Assembly: GCA_003255025.1 (NCBI GenBank)
Contig: QANY01005428.1
Span: forward strand, 1 to 64,000
Length of the DNA stretch: 64,000 nt
Direction of reading: 5' to 3'
Source of the DNA: Datisca glomerata
Taxonomy: Eukaryota > Streptophyta > Magnoliopsida > Cucurbitales > Datiscaceae
The translations under genes were made by a program, and so were the position numbers. The notes below the pieces were generated by a model. That model saw only the letters and a list, made by a program, of their open reading frames with translations, made no database searches and was not told the DNA's origin. Below, piece by piece: positions 36,700-49,057 of the stretch. The stretch's first letter is position 1. Each line of letters begins with the position of its first letter.

Positions 36700-37720
36700 T
36701 ATAAAAAGATTATATATGTAAAAGTATTCCTCGTCGACGTTTTGAAATCAAGGGTGAAGCTTTTATGATTGCTCCACATGATGAACATGAGTCGAGAACT
36801 TTACAAGAGGATCTTTCATTAGCTGTAAAATATCATTGGTTAAAGGAAAGGGAAGAAGAAATGGAGTCAATGAGAACAAACCATGTCTGAGACTTGGTTA
36901 ATCTTTCACTAGGGCGTAAAAAAATTGGGAACAAATGGATTCTTAAAATTAAATGCATGGAAGATGGATCTATAGAAAGATATAAGGAACACGTTTGGCA
37001 GCTAAGGGTTACACTCAACAAGAACGAATAGACTATTAAGGAAACTTTTTCACCTGTTCTTTGGTTTGCCTCCATACGTCTAATTTTGGCTATTGTTACC
37101 CATATGGATTTGGAATTACACCAGATGGACGTAAAACCTACTTTCCTGAATGGGGAACTAGATGAAGAAATTTATAGGCAATAGCCTAAGAATTTTATCG
37201 TAAAAGGCCAGGAGTGCAAAGTATGGAATCACCTAAGTCAATATATGGTCTCAAGCAATCATCTAGAAAATGGTATCTTAGGTTTCATAGAGCCATTACT
37301 TCTTATGGTTTTTTATAATCAATGAAGACCATTGTGTTTACGTCAAACATATTGAGATTAATTTTGTAATTCTATCATTGTATGTAGATGATATCCTTTT
37401 GGCTGGGAATGATAAAACATTTGTAGTTACTATTAAAGAATGGTTGTCTTCTCATTTTTAGATGAAGGACATGGGTGAAGCAACATTTATACTAGGCGTG
37501 AAGATATATCGAGATCATTCAAAAAGACTTCTTGCTCTGTTGCAAGAGTCATATATTAAGAAAATACTCGAATGATTCAATATGCGAGATTGCAAACCCA
37601 TTGACACTCCAATAGCAAAAAGTGAAATTCTTAGTCAGGAAATGTGTCCTAAGACTCCAGAAAAAAAAGAGCATGGCAATAGTCCAATATTCTAATGTCA
37701 TTGGAAGTTTGATGTACGTT
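36700..37720 (+). pseudogene. copia reverse transcriptase, several stops
   Basis: GRKKIGNKWILKIK, ETFSPVLWFASIRLIL, HQMDVKPTFLNGELDEEIY, SIYGLKQSS and the catalytic YVDDILLAGND (37,381-37,413) occur in order. At least five in-frame stops and two frame changes occur (for example TGA in place of Trp at about 36,888 and TAG at about 37,183). Confidence 0.9.
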
Positions 37721-38350
37721 ATGTTGTGTACGCCCTGATATTTGCTATGTCGTTGGGTTAGTTATTCCTTATCAGTCAAATCCTGGACAAGCTCATTGGA
37801 AAGCTCTCCAGAGGATTTTGAGGTACCTTAAAGGTACTACAGACTTATGTTTATGTTATCAAGGAAATGATCTGCATCTAGTGGGTTACTTAGATGCTTA
37901 TTGGAGTGGTGACCCTAATGAACGGAAATCAACGTCTGGATATACTTTCTTGCTAAGCAATGGCGCAATATCTTGGAGTAGCAAGAAATAGACATGCATT
38001 GCGTTATCAACTATGGAAGTAGAATTTATAATGTGTTTGGCTGCAATGCAAGAGGCAATGTGGCTTAGAAGATTTTTGCAACACTTACAAGTTATTTCTA
38101 GTGCATCAAAACCAGTGACTTTATTTTGTGATAGTCAAGCAGCCGTCGCTTATACTAAAGATTCGGAGTATCATGGAAAAACAAAGTATATAGACACAAA
38201 GTATAATTTTGTACGAGATATTATAGCATAGAAGGAAATAGTGATACAACATGTCTCTACACATCGAATGATGGCTGATAAATTGACAAAGCCAATCCCT
38301 AGAGATATTTTTCTAAGCCATGCCAAATCCCTAGGTTTGTGCAGATTGTA
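37721..38350 (+). pseudogene. copia RNase H, interrupted
   Basis: AHWKALQRILRYLKGTTDL, then VGYLDAYWSGDPNERKSTSG, then a stop at 37,988 in SKK-stop-TCIALST, followed by the open part 38,013-38,231 with TMEVEFI and LFCDSQAAVAYTKD, which hold conserved acidic residues. The closing segment (KYNFVRDIIA, stop, then DKLTKPIPRDIFLSHAKSLG) marks the pol end near 38,350. Confidence 0.88.
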
Positions 38351-39274
38351 ATATGATGTGTAATTTTCAGTACATTTTGTATCAATGTTATTAATTAATG
38401 TTGATGTTATTCATTATTTTATTTATTTGTAGCATAAATCACACATATCCTGTTTGGACAAAATGAAATGTATGTCGCCAAGCATAGACTGACTTACTCA
38501 TAAAAGAGGTCACCTTAGGCGCTTGAAGTGCGAGCTGAGATGAGACATTGTATGCTTAAAATATTTGGGAAGTATGAACAAAGCATACTTTAATTAGGTT
38601 GTCACCTTTGGAAGAGGTCAAGATGAGGTCTAAATATTAATTCATTGATCGACATGATTCCCACAATCATGTAGCCTGGTTGGTGGACGGGATGCGAGAA
38701 ATTTTGGTAGGCGCTATGAGGAGCGAGCTGGTAAGATCTCGAGCTTGGCGTGAGAAATATTTTGGTATCTGCGAGTGAGCTAAGATCCTTATAGTGGTTC
38801 AATATAAATTATAATAGTCATACACTCTTTCTATAAAGAGAAAATCACCATAGCATGTGTTCATATCACATGTGTATTTTACGACTAGATAAGGAAAATG
38901 TGAGATAGAATCCATGCTCTCACATTGTATGAGTCATTTGAGGTACTTTGAACCTCATTTTTTAGCCCTATATGACTTTCAACTATATAGTGAAGTGACA
39001 AATAAATGTTTCTACTTTAGCATGTTACCTATGGTTATGGTAATGCGAGCTAATGGAACATGTCTAGGAAAATAATTTATTTGAAACTAAGCTATATAGG
39101 TAGGGAAGGAAGACGTTTTTTTTGTCTACATCTAAAGTGTGTTCACCGGCCGACCAATTATGTCACCTCTTAGTGGCTAGTACATGATTGTGAATACATG
39201 TTTTGATTAAGTCAAGCATTGCTCTTTGAGGGATTAGAGATTTTTGAATTGATGTAACATATACGTCTGGGGCT
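38351..39274 (+). other. copia 3' untranslated region with deletion before the 3' LTR remnant
   Basis: Non-coding DNA between pol and the LTR remnant. A full-length 3' LTR should start near 39,057, but nothing there resembles the 5' LTR start. The 5' part of the 3' LTR and the polypurine tract are therefore lost or replaced. Confidence 0.55.
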
Positions 39275-39429
39275 CAAGTTTTCACATACTAAATCAAGGG
39301 CTCTTGGGTTGTGGAACAAGTGGGGAGTTCATTTTCATGATTTCCTACAAGATCCGGCACGTAATTCATCATTTCGATCCATTTTTCTGCATAATCAACT
39401 AAGTGTTCTTGACTTGATTGTTTTCGACA
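39275..39429 (+). repeat. copia 3' LTR remnant (155 bp)
   Basis: CAAGTTTTCACATAC to TTCGACA aligns with 33,257-33,410. It is followed by the target duplication ATCAT at 39,430-39,434. Confidence 0.88.
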
Positions 39430-41530
39430 ATCATTAATTCAGAAACTTCAGCCTTTTATTCCACTCAAGCCACCTGATGATTTTTTATTACCCTTCTCGT
39501 TGTGGCGGAAATCACAATAATCAACATATCTAGACGGAAGATCTACTACTTATAAGTTGTAGTTAAATTAGGAAAAAGGGGAAGTACATACAGCTATAAC
39601 TATGATGTTTTTAAAGGTAATGCATCATTAGAGATGGAGCAAATGACAGAGTCTGACATCTGGCATAATTAGGTAGCTTTATTAGGACAAATTTTAACCA
39701 ACTTGCTAAGGAGGATCTTAACTAACTCTTTTTCTTTTTTGGGCAGAATCAACAACCTTCTATTGATGCATATATTGTTGATGTAATAGATTATAGAATT
39801 GAGGATCGACATTTTTGTTTAGTTATTTAGTTTTTTACTATGTATAACCATCGACTATATCCAAAGTATCTAGATAGAAGCAAGATGTTACAGCTTTAGT
39901 TTTTAATCACTTTTAACATTCAAGGCCAAGTAAAGCAAATAGGTTGTCGCCAGTTCCCTACTTTCATTTTGATGTGCCTAAATAAAGCTATGTAACATAA
40001 TACCTGATTTTTTGGGCTTTAATATACTCATCTTTTCTGAAAGCATCACATACTGCAATACTCTAGCATCCCATCCGAATTTAGATAACTTGATGGGTTT
40101 ATAAGATTGTATTGCATGTCAGTTTTGGGATTACATATGAAAAATGTAATAGAAAATTTGGAGGTCAAAGATAGTATATAGATTTTGTACGTAGAGAAGA
40201 ACTAAGTGACATGCTACACTCAAATCTGATTGTTACATGATGTGCTGGGCACATCGCCTCTATCTCTGGTATTGTCACCTCTACAATATTAAAGATAGAT
40301 TTCAGCTTTAAATTTCCTTTGGCAGCATATGAATGAACTAAGCAGTGTCTCAAATTTAAGTCTGAATGAGATATTCAGATAATGTTCTTGAAGCTATTCT
40401 ATATCACGCGAGCAACACATTCTTATCTCTTCACTACAACCATTAAACCACTGATTGACCCAATTATTGGTTTGATAATAAGATAGCTGATTTCAGGCTG
40501 GAAAAACATAAGAAAGAGGAATAAGAAGTTCCAGATAAAGATATTCAGATGACATCACAATTGAGTAAAAATAAAAGATCAAATTGTTGCAATTTGCAAA
40601 TCAAAATCAAATGTGTTCGACTTCAAAACATTTCTTCACAACCTACGTGATTTACAAAGATATGATTAACAACCAACCAACAATTTTCAAAGACTTTTCT
40701 ACCTTAAGTACTCTACAATAAGGTCATCCAGCTCAAATTGCAATTCAATTCCTAACTAAAACAAAATGTCTAAGAACTATATATATAAGAAACTGTAAAA
40801 AAATTCATCAATTAAAACATGTTAGCAGCTAAACAAACATGTCAAACTATATAATCCTTGACCTACTGAGAATGTCAAACAAACATTAAACTAATACCAT
40901 CCTCACAACTGATAGCATAAACCCATTACTAATAAAATTTCTCAAGCACCGATAAGTTAGCAACTCACACAATTGAGTAAACTCATTCAAAATTTTAAAG
41001 TATTAAAACACCACTAGAAACTTTTCTAAGAATTGATAGAATCAATCTCAAATTGAAAACTATTATAGGAGGTGCATCTAGAAATATCTAAAAAAAGGAC
41101 AAAAAAATAGTTTTGGTCTTTCAAGTTCAGCAAAATGTAAAAAAAATAGTTTTGGTCTTTAGATTAATCCTCAACATCACAATATTACTGCATATAAAAT
41201 CAAGCACATGTGACAAAAGAAGTTATGGTCTTTCAAGTTCAGCAAAATGTAAAAAAAATTAATAAATCAAGGTAGCAGTAGGTGAAAAATTCATTTTAAT
41301 TCACCGAAACATGCGAGATTCATCGAATTCGATCATCTCAAAACCAAACGAATATTCTCATAAGGTGCAGTTTTAAGAAAATCAACATAAAACCTATCAT
41401 GATAGTATTGAACAATAATATATCACAATAAATATGATAGTTTTATCCCAATGAATATAAAAAACTTTATTAACACAGACGTCCCATAAATATTTTGTTG
41501 GTTTCTTTAAACACTTAATAGAATTCAAAT
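39430..41530. repeat. TPR-gene 5' flank, copy 2 right part
   Basis: It continues the copy broken by the copia insertion, matching 17,760-18,690. It then matches the end of the 23.3-23.6 kb repeat unit and, from 41,070, the block at 23,561-24,180. No gene. A short open frame at 40,165-40,353 is not kept in copy 3. Confidence 0.7.
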
Positions 41531-43180
41531 GGAAGCTGCTTCAGGCGTTTCCTGTGATCATGTAAAGGTCTAAGTAATGCGTAGGCCCAACAGAGAAATA
41601 ATATAGAGCAAAAGACTTGCATCTGAATATTACTTTTTTTTTCACTTTAAAAATAAGATTTGCAGGCCAATGGAAAACAAGATTTAAGAGAGACACAAGA
41701 AAAGCGGATTGACTTACTACAATTGGAAGAAAGACAATACAATCTCAAATACACAAATTTTTAGTAGGGAGTTCAAATAAAAATTGGAATAGATTCATAT
41801 AAGATACATTAAAACATTAATTCTGAAATTTCAACCTTTTGTTCTGCTCAAGCCATCTCATGATTTATATTTTTTATGTCACTTCTAGTTGAGGTGGTAA
41901 TTGTAATTATCAACCTGTACGGACGGGAGATCTGCTTCTTATGAGTTGCAATTAATTTGGGAATGAAGATATACATACAACTACAATTATGATATTTTTA
42001 AAGGTAAGGCATCATTAGAGATGGAGCAAATGACAGAGTCTTGCATAATTAGGTTGTGTGAGCAGTTACTAAAAGAAGCCATCAAATATGGGAAAGAAAG
42101 ACGAATCTTAACCAACTTGATAAGGAGAATCTTAACCAACTCTTTTTCTTTCCTACCTTCTATTGTTGCAGATATTGTTGATGAATAGATTATAGAATAG
42201 AGGATCGATATTGTTCTTTAGCCATTTAGTTTTTTACTTGGTATAACCATTGGCTATATCGAAAGTATCTCGATAGCAGCAAGATGTTAGAGCTTTTAAC
42301 TTTCATGTCCAAGTAAACCAAAGAGGTTGTCGCCAGTTCCCTACTTTTACTTTGATATGCCCAAATAAAACTATGTAACATAATACCTGACTTTCTATGA
42401 TTCAATATACTCCTTGTTGTTGAAAGCACCATACATTACAAGTATTACTCTAGCATCCTATTTGAATTCTGGTAACTTCTTAGGTTTATGAGATTGTATT
42501 GCATGTCGGTTTTGGGATTATGTACAAAAAATTAATAGAAAATTTGGAAGTCAAAGATAGCATATAGATTTTGTAGAGAAGAACTAAGTGAAATGCTACA
42601 CTCGGATCTGATTGTTACATAATGTGCTAGGCGCATCACCCCTATCTCTGGTATAGTCACCTTTACACTCTTAAACAAGATTGGCAGGTTAGCATGAAAT
42701 TGTAGATATTATACCAACTGCAATAGTTTCTTATTAAACTCAACTAGATTTTTAGTATATTGCATTAATTCCATTTAATTAACCCAATTGGTGGTTGGAC
42801 AATAAGATAGTTGATATTAGAATTCATCCATCCCTTGTTCGCTTTGTTTAATTGATTATGAACCATCATGTATTGATAGTGCACATGAAATAAGTAAACT
42901 AATTAGATGACTAACCTCCCCATACTTTACCAATTTGATAAATATTGGTTATGTAAAGTTCAGTAGTGGACAACTGATTTCAGGCTGGAAAAACATAACA
43001 AAGCGGAACAAGAAATTCCAGAAAATGACATTCAGATGACTTCGCAATCTAGTAAAAATAAAAGTTCAAATTGTTGCAATTTGCAAATCAAAATCAAATA
43101 TGTTTGACTTAAAAACATTTCATCACAGCCTACCTGATTTAAAAAGATATGATTAACAACCAAACAACAATTAGTTCTTC
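41531..43180. repeat. TPR-gene 5' flank, copy 3
   Basis: A third copy of the same flank, adjacent to copy 2. Anchors: CCTGTGATCATGTAAAGGTC (41,550), GGTTGTCGCCAGTTCCCTAC (42,326; the copy 2 equivalent is at about 39,940), and GGCTGGAAAAACATAA (42,983). No TPR coding sequence lies next to it. Confidence 0.7.
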
Positions 43181-43294
43181 AACAACTTTACCAATTAGTT
43201 CTTAAATAAAGCATTAGTCATGTCACAGATCTTACTCATTCATAACACAAAAGCATAAAACGTAGTTGATCATTATGAGAATTGAATGACTAAC

Positions 43295-43500
43295 CTGCCA
43301 TGAATCGTATGCTGCATTAACAAGAAAGAGTGGAGTTTGAATATGTTGCACCACATTTTGTTGGAAGAAGCACTGCAAATTAAGCTTGAATGTCATTAGT
43401 GACATGAAGAAAAAAAGGATGAGCAGATAAATTTAGAAATGCGTATACTTACCAACTGCGGTTTAATTTTTGAAGTGCAGGATATAGAGCAAATTCTTTG
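43295..43500 (-). pseudogene. Pectin acetylesterase, two-exon fragment
   Basis: On the minus strand, exon 43,295-43,372 (78 nt, 26 codons) reads [17 protein letters not shown] then VNAAYDSWQ, with acceptor AATTTGCAG and donor CAG|GTTAG. The preceding exon ends at 43,453 with SCTSKIKPQL and donor TTG|GTAAG. Plant pectin acetylesterases (carbohydrate esterase family 13) have this CTSKM...CFFPQ...[14 protein letters not shown] block; the enzyme removes acetyl groups from wall pectin. The exon carrying the start and the later exons (with IxNIL...P) are absent on both sides. The fragment lies about 150 bp from the CACTA terminus at 43,655. Confidence 0.8.
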
Positions 43501-43654
43501 TTGATCACTAACATACACAAATAGAATGTTCAGTGAATATAGAATTAATTACAACGCCACCTATATGTCCCAATGACATAGTATGTACCTGGTCCAAGAG
43601 ATTATGCTAAAGTTATAATCTCACACAAAATAAGATGAAATGATTAATCATAAC

Positions 43655-44115
43655 CACTAAAAAAAGTTACGATAGTGGCCAAAAAATGCTATCGTAGCGT
43701 TTTCATAGCATTTTTCTAAACGCTATATTTGTCAACGTTATTAAAAGTCTGACCCTACCATAGCATTTTTTCGCCACTATCAAAACATTTTTTTTATCGT
43801 TTGAAAATGCTAGTGTAGACCTACCATAGCGTTTTGAACCGCTATCAAAATACTCTTTATAGCATTTTTTAAACGCTATGTTAGACCTATCATAGCATTT
43901 TTTCAACGCTATGGTAGACCTATCACAACATTTTTTCAATGTTGTTAAAAAACTACCGTAACTTTTTTTTAACGCTTGGCAGACCTATCATAACATTTTT
44001 CCTGCTATGGTAGACGAATGATAGCATTTATAAACCAATAGTAAAAACTTACCATAGCGTTTTTTAAACACCGTCAAAGACTTTTCATAGCATTTTTATG
44101 CTATATGATGTGCAA
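43655..44115 (+). mobile_element. CACTA-type transposon terminus with subterminal repeats (outer)
   Basis: CACTA at 43,655-43,659 is followed by GTTACGATAGTGGCC and a run of about nine to ten subterminal units of the form CATAGCATTTTTT..AACGCTATGGTAGACC. Each unit is a small imperfect inverted repeat. The following 400 bp (CTTATTCTTGCCATTGTAC...) are homologous to the DNA behind the terminus at 48,272, so the two ends are of one family and point the same way. No transposase is seen. The matching opposite end is not in the window. Confidence 0.7.
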
Positions 44116-46218
44116 AATCTTGTTATTATAAGTTTTTTTATAAAACTTATTCTTGCCATTGTACAAAATTAAAAAAATAATATTTTTGACAAAATATCAA
44201 AAAAATACTAACATCACATAACTTTTTATTTATTACAGAAAATTGTTACAAACTATTGACACGAAAAATCATAGTTTCCAATGACATATAGATATTGATT
44301 TTTACATAGAACAAACAAAAATAATATTATAAGAGAAGGATTAAAATCTAGTAAGACTCCAAATCTAATTATGAAACTTTAGAAACCGATATCAAGGTAA
44401 CACGTGGCTTGCTTACTTCTATTGACTTTGCTTTGAAGTATAATTATAACTGCATATTTTTAAACAATCCATAAAAATAAGGAATTCATTTATACAAACT
44501 GAATCTAAAAAATAGTGTGGAAAAATATATTATTCAATTTAATATGACTAAAGAGAAATAAATAGACTAAAATAATTATTAATGATTAAATTAATGATTA
44601 ATAAACCTAATAATGTACAAGAACAAATCAACACTCAACACTTATCTATGACCTTTTTCCATATAGGATCCTTAAGTGGATCAGAGCCCCACACCTAATG
44701 TTTGCAAACCACAAGCCTAACCATTCACTTACCCCTCCTGGGTCTTTGGTTTTTTTGGAAGTTGGAGAGATGTATGTCATTTACAACTCTTTGCATCTAT
44801 AGTCTGCTTGGAGGAATTTGACACCATCATAATACTTTCAATTCAGATTCTAAGAAGGAGATGAGATTTCAAATGTCCAAACCTAAATGCACAACAACTT
44901 CATTTACAACTCTTTTATTCATCAATGAACAAATTTGTCACTGTATGCATTTTCCCCTATTTCAATCACAGTAACTATAGAAATTTATTAGCCCTCTACC
45001 ACTAATGATATCTCCTTAATGAACTACTCTGAATAAGTCGAAAGATAACATAAAAAACAACATCAATAACAATTAATCTAGAAAAGAACATAGTAAAAAG
45101 GAAAATAGGAAAACTTCTAGATTTCCTGCTTTAAAGTTTGAGCAGAAACTAAGAAGATAAAACAAAGAAGAGGCAACCAAGAATACACCTCTTAACCTAA
45201 AGAAGAAGCCTCTACCTCTTTCCTTTGCAAGGCAAAAGTGAAGAAACATTGCCTGACCATGTGTATAGTATGAACAAATATATATAACCAACCATCACAC
45301 AATCAACACACTACCTAATATTATCCAAACTAGCAACATAAAAAAATAGAAACTAATCACAGAACCAGATCAAATAAAAACTTTCTTTTCAAAAAACCAG
45401 ATCAAATATTAATTAAAGATTTTAATTACTGACTTGAGCAAGTCCGGGAACTCCTACTCTCTGTCATATAGAAGGAAATCGACAACTCATGCAGAGAACA
45501 TACCAAAATTCACAAGTTAAACAAAGAGATTTTTCCTATTTGAAATCAAGCTAAGATTGCTTGGTCATATAATTATTGAAATAGTATATAGAGATCTTGA
45601 TTACAAATAATACCTTTTGTCGTGTTTCTCCTGAAGTTGAACACAATTTCTTTAGGTGAACAAATTCAGTAGCAGAAATCTTAAAAACTCATTACCATGA
45701 AAAGACCCAACAATAAACTCTAAGATTTCATTCAACAATGAAAGCATTTATTTGTTGAGTAAGAAATTTGAAAATAATTTTGGATAATGTGTTTCAAAGA
45801 CCAAAAGCTAGAGACGCATTTGCTTTGCATTCAACTTTTTTCTATTGAAATTGACAGGTAATTAGAGTATCATCTCCTGTAAGAGCAACATATATACAAG
45901 TACAAAGAAATCCAGGGTTCCAGAGTTTAGCATCCAAAATCCTAATTAACATGGACAAACCTCAGAAAAACACAAAATTAGACAAAAATCACAAAAACCG
46001 GACATGAATTTGAGGTTACATAGTTAAATAAAACATGTCAACATAGATTCACGGTCCAGATTCCCTAGATTTAAACCAAAATAGAATCATCTCTAATTTC
46101 ACTAGGAAATTGAAAATGATGTCAGAATATATGATTTTAAAAAGCTCACTAAGAAGCAACACTAAAGAGCCAAATATCAAATATTCAAACAAAGGAATAA
46201 GAAAATATAAACCAAATA
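44116..46218. other. No gene recognised between outer CACTA end and inverted-repeat arm
   Basis: AT-rich. The first 400 bp match 48,620-48,840 at low identity. Small frames (for example 45,073-45,291) have no family features. Confidence 0.4.
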
Positions 46219-47649
46219 AAGCCTAATGGAACTAAATACATACCTAAAGCTTCTAACGCTTGTACATCAACTTGTTTAGAAATTTTGTCATATTGGACTT
46301 CAACTTTGGTTACTTGTATCAATTAAAAACATGTAGCAATGCATAACCTGATCTGCAATAATTTACTGAAAAAGGGTAACACTTTGAGTCTTAAAACATC
46401 AAACTAAAATTTGATCCAATTGATCTTCACATTAGATAAGTTTTCAAAATGATAGTGCTAACAACACAATTTAGAAGTTCAAGCTCAATTATATACCCGA
46501 TGAGGTTGTCCTACAAGTGTACTTGAGTCCTCCTTATCACTATGGACATTGCCATCATCATATTGGCTACTATAAGCGTTTTCATCTTCCAAAATGATGG
46601 CTCATGTTCATCATAGTGTTGCCTTGATTCATCTGAAAATGAAGCCATCCGTATTATAGCAACCAACCCAATTAAAAGAATCATGTAACTATTGGTGGGG
46701 GGAGATAAATATTTTGAACTAGATAAATAATAAATAAATTACCATATAATGAATTATAGAGAAAAATTACCTTAAGAAATTCTTCCCCTTCTCTCAAAGC
46801 ACTACACATAAAACAAATTTCTAAAGAAATAGGTTTGGTATTTTCAGGAGTAAAAGATTTGACATTTCATAAGACTTGAGAATATTTCAGCAGATAGTAT
46901 TTGTAAGAATTTAGAAATAAAGGTAAACTCTATAATTCAATACTATGATCCTAATTTCTTAAGATAATCAATAAAAAAAGACAGTGAGTGAAGTAAAAGT
47001 AGAAACAACTGATAAAGAGAAAATAAGAATAGTACCATAGAAGATGCATAAGTAGATGTTGATATACCTTAAAGATACAACGAGGCTTCGAATTCTAGCT
47101 TTCGAGGGAAGATCGGGAGAGACAGGGCTGAGGATAGACTCAAGGCCATAAAGATAGTGAAAAAACAAAGGGAAAAAGCCCACCATATGAATCATATGAT
47201 GCAAGATATAATCTTTCAGCGACTAGGACCTAGCTGAAATAGAAAAAAATATCAACTGTACAACCATTAAGCATTGCTAACCCATGAACAAATTTGGCCC
47301 AAAGCTCAAGCTCCAAGCCCTAGTATCAATCACGTGAAGTCAGCACCCTAGAGCTTGCCTTAAAGGGGGGAAATTAGAAGATATCCAAGCAATAAAAATC
47401 AACAATAAGGTAATAAAGAGTTCCTCAGAACAAATTCTTATACAAAATCTTGCACATAAATCCTTATCGAGAGAATTCTAATTAAAGACTCACCGTTAGC
47501 AAGAAACCAAACAAATGTATTCCTAAAAATGATGAACACAAACCCTAATTAACTCAGATAAAACTCAAAATCAAATAAATGAAACAACAATAAAAAAAAT
47601 CAGACATGAATTTGAGAATGAAACCCGCACATCTTGTTTTGAGTAGATA

Positions 47650-47960
47650 AAGGTACGTTAAGATGAAAGAGAGCGAGAGCTGCGAGAGAGAGCTTTGACA
47701 AAGCTACGAGATAGGAGAGAGACGCGAGAGAAAGCCGTGACAGAGAAGGTGAAGCTGAAAGAGAGAGAGAGAGAGAGAGCTTCGCAAGAGAGTTGAGAGA
47801 GTTAGAGTTTCTTGAGAGAGAGAGAGACATAGCAGAGAGCTTTGTAGAGATAACATAGAGCTTCATAGAGATAAGAGAGAGGTTTGCTTCAAGATCAAGA
47901 AAGATCCTCCTTATGAGTTTTGGGAGATCGAGAGAGAGTTGTGAGAATCTGAGATAAAGA
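47650..47960. repeat. GA-rich low-complexity tract in left arm
   Basis: Runs of GAGAGAGA with intervening GCTTCG or GCTTTG. The mirror tract (CT-rich) is at 62,290-62,620. The 139-codon minus-strand frame over it is a Ser/Leu-rich artefact of the CT repeat. Confidence 0.9.
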
Positions 47961-48271
47961 GAACCTCTCTGTGAGTTTTGGCATTTCTCCTTAAGCACGC
48001 GGGTTTTGAGATTTTTCATTTGGCGCCTGTGAGTTTGTCATTGCGTTATAGAGATAAACTTGATGGTTGTGTTCTATTAAAGCACATTACTGTTGTAGTG
48101 AACTATTTGGGTGCGTGTGTTTGCTGGATGGTATATCCAAAGACTAGCACAATAAAAAAGAAAAGAGACAGCATTATAATGACACTAACAGATTCCTAAA
48201 CCTCAATTGCAGGGAATGTCCCGTTGAAGATAGTTCAGTCCAGAAGGCAAAACACTAAAAGCAAAAGAAAT

Positions 48272-48620
48272 CACTATAAGAGAAAAATGCTACGATAGCG
48301 GCCAAAAAACACTATCTAGCATTTTGATAGCTTTTGTTAAAAAATGCGATATTAGCCAATGTTATAAAAGTCGGAACCTACAATAGTATTTTTTAAACGC
48401 TATGGTAGCCCTTCCATAACATTTTTTAAACGCTATGGTATCTCTACCATTGCGTTTTTAAATGCTGCGATAAGTTTCTTATAGCATTTTTTATCTCTTT
48501 GATAACATTTTTTGAATGCTTAAAAGACATTTGATAGCATTCTTTTCATGCTATAAATATTGTGAAACTTGTTACATTTTCCATAACGTTTTGTTAATGC
48601 TATGAAATAGCTTTGATAAT
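48272..48620 (+). mobile_element. CACTA-type terminus, left, with subterminal hairpin repeats
   Basis: CACTATAAGAGAAAAATGC at 48,272 begins an end whose exact reverse complement lies at 61,950. It is followed by units such as CATAACATTTTTTAAACGCTATGGTA. The two ends enclose 13.7 kb. The flanks are inverted copies of each other (AGCAAAAGAAAT to the left, ATTTCTTTTGCT to the right), so there is no direct 3-bp target duplication. No transposase or TNP2/TNPD-like coding was seen inside. Confidence 0.72.
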
Positions 48621-48847
48621 TTTTTTTGTTACTTATTCTTGCAAATGTACAAATATAAAAATAATTAACTTCTTGACAATATCACAAAACAACAAAATCA
48701 CATCATTTTATTTAATTACTCAAAATCATTACATATTATTCCACTAGAAATCATATCTCAAAATGATAATTACAAATTGTTTTTTTCATAGATCAAGCCA
48801 AAATAATATATCCTAAGGAAAAATTAAAACTAGTATAAGTTCACATC

Positions 48848-49057
48848 TCAATAAATCTTACAACGACAATGCTTAAAGTGAGTGTTTCCATTGGCACAGT
48901 AGCCACCAGGGCATTCGTCTGTGAAAATTATGGTCCCGACTCGTCTAGAGCATATGCTCTTGTCAAGACACTTCACCTTGTACCATGCGCCACACCCTTC
49001 ACCATTTCTGAATAGTATTGGGCTTACTGCACCTACTCTGGCCCTAAATAGCTTCAC
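48848..49057 (-). pseudogene. Beta-expansin fragment, left arm
   Basis: A 69-codon piece of the beta-expansin N-terminal domain (GH45-like double-psi barrel) reads RARVGAVSPILFRNGEGCGA, then YKVKC, CSRRVGTII, ECPGGYCANGNTHF. Beta-expansins loosen cell walls. Family Cys and Asp positions are recognisable, but GACY has become GAWY and the downstream sequence after NTHF runs into CACTA DNA. No signal peptide, HFD motif or C-terminal pollen-allergen-type domain is present. It lies just inside the CACTA end, so it was probably acquired with or near the transposon. Confidence 0.85.

Larger units (their letters stand above)
33038..39429 (+). mobile_element. Ty1/copia LTR retrotransposon, defective
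   Basis: An insertion of 6,392 bp, bounded by TG at 33,038 and CA at 39,429, is flanked by the 5-bp target duplication ATCAT (33,033-33,037 and 39,430-39,434). The empty site is preserved in the paralogous segment at about 17,760 (ATCATTAATTCAGAAAC), which confirms both edges. Internal order is gag, protease remnant, integrase, RT, RNase H, which is the copia order. The protease-to-integrase stretch is deleted, stops are common, and the 3' LTR has lost its 5' part. The element is dead. Confidence 0.92.

Noticed and set aside
43703..43939. 78-codon frame with repeated KKCYDRS/KKCYGRS words, looking like a repetitive small protein
   Set aside because: The repetition is the translation of the CACTA subterminal repeats. 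The other two CACTA ends do not keep the frame.
47600..48019. 139-codon minus-strand frame rich in Ser and Leu
   Set aside because: It lies on the GA/CT-rich tract, and the mirror tract in the right arm does not keep the frame.
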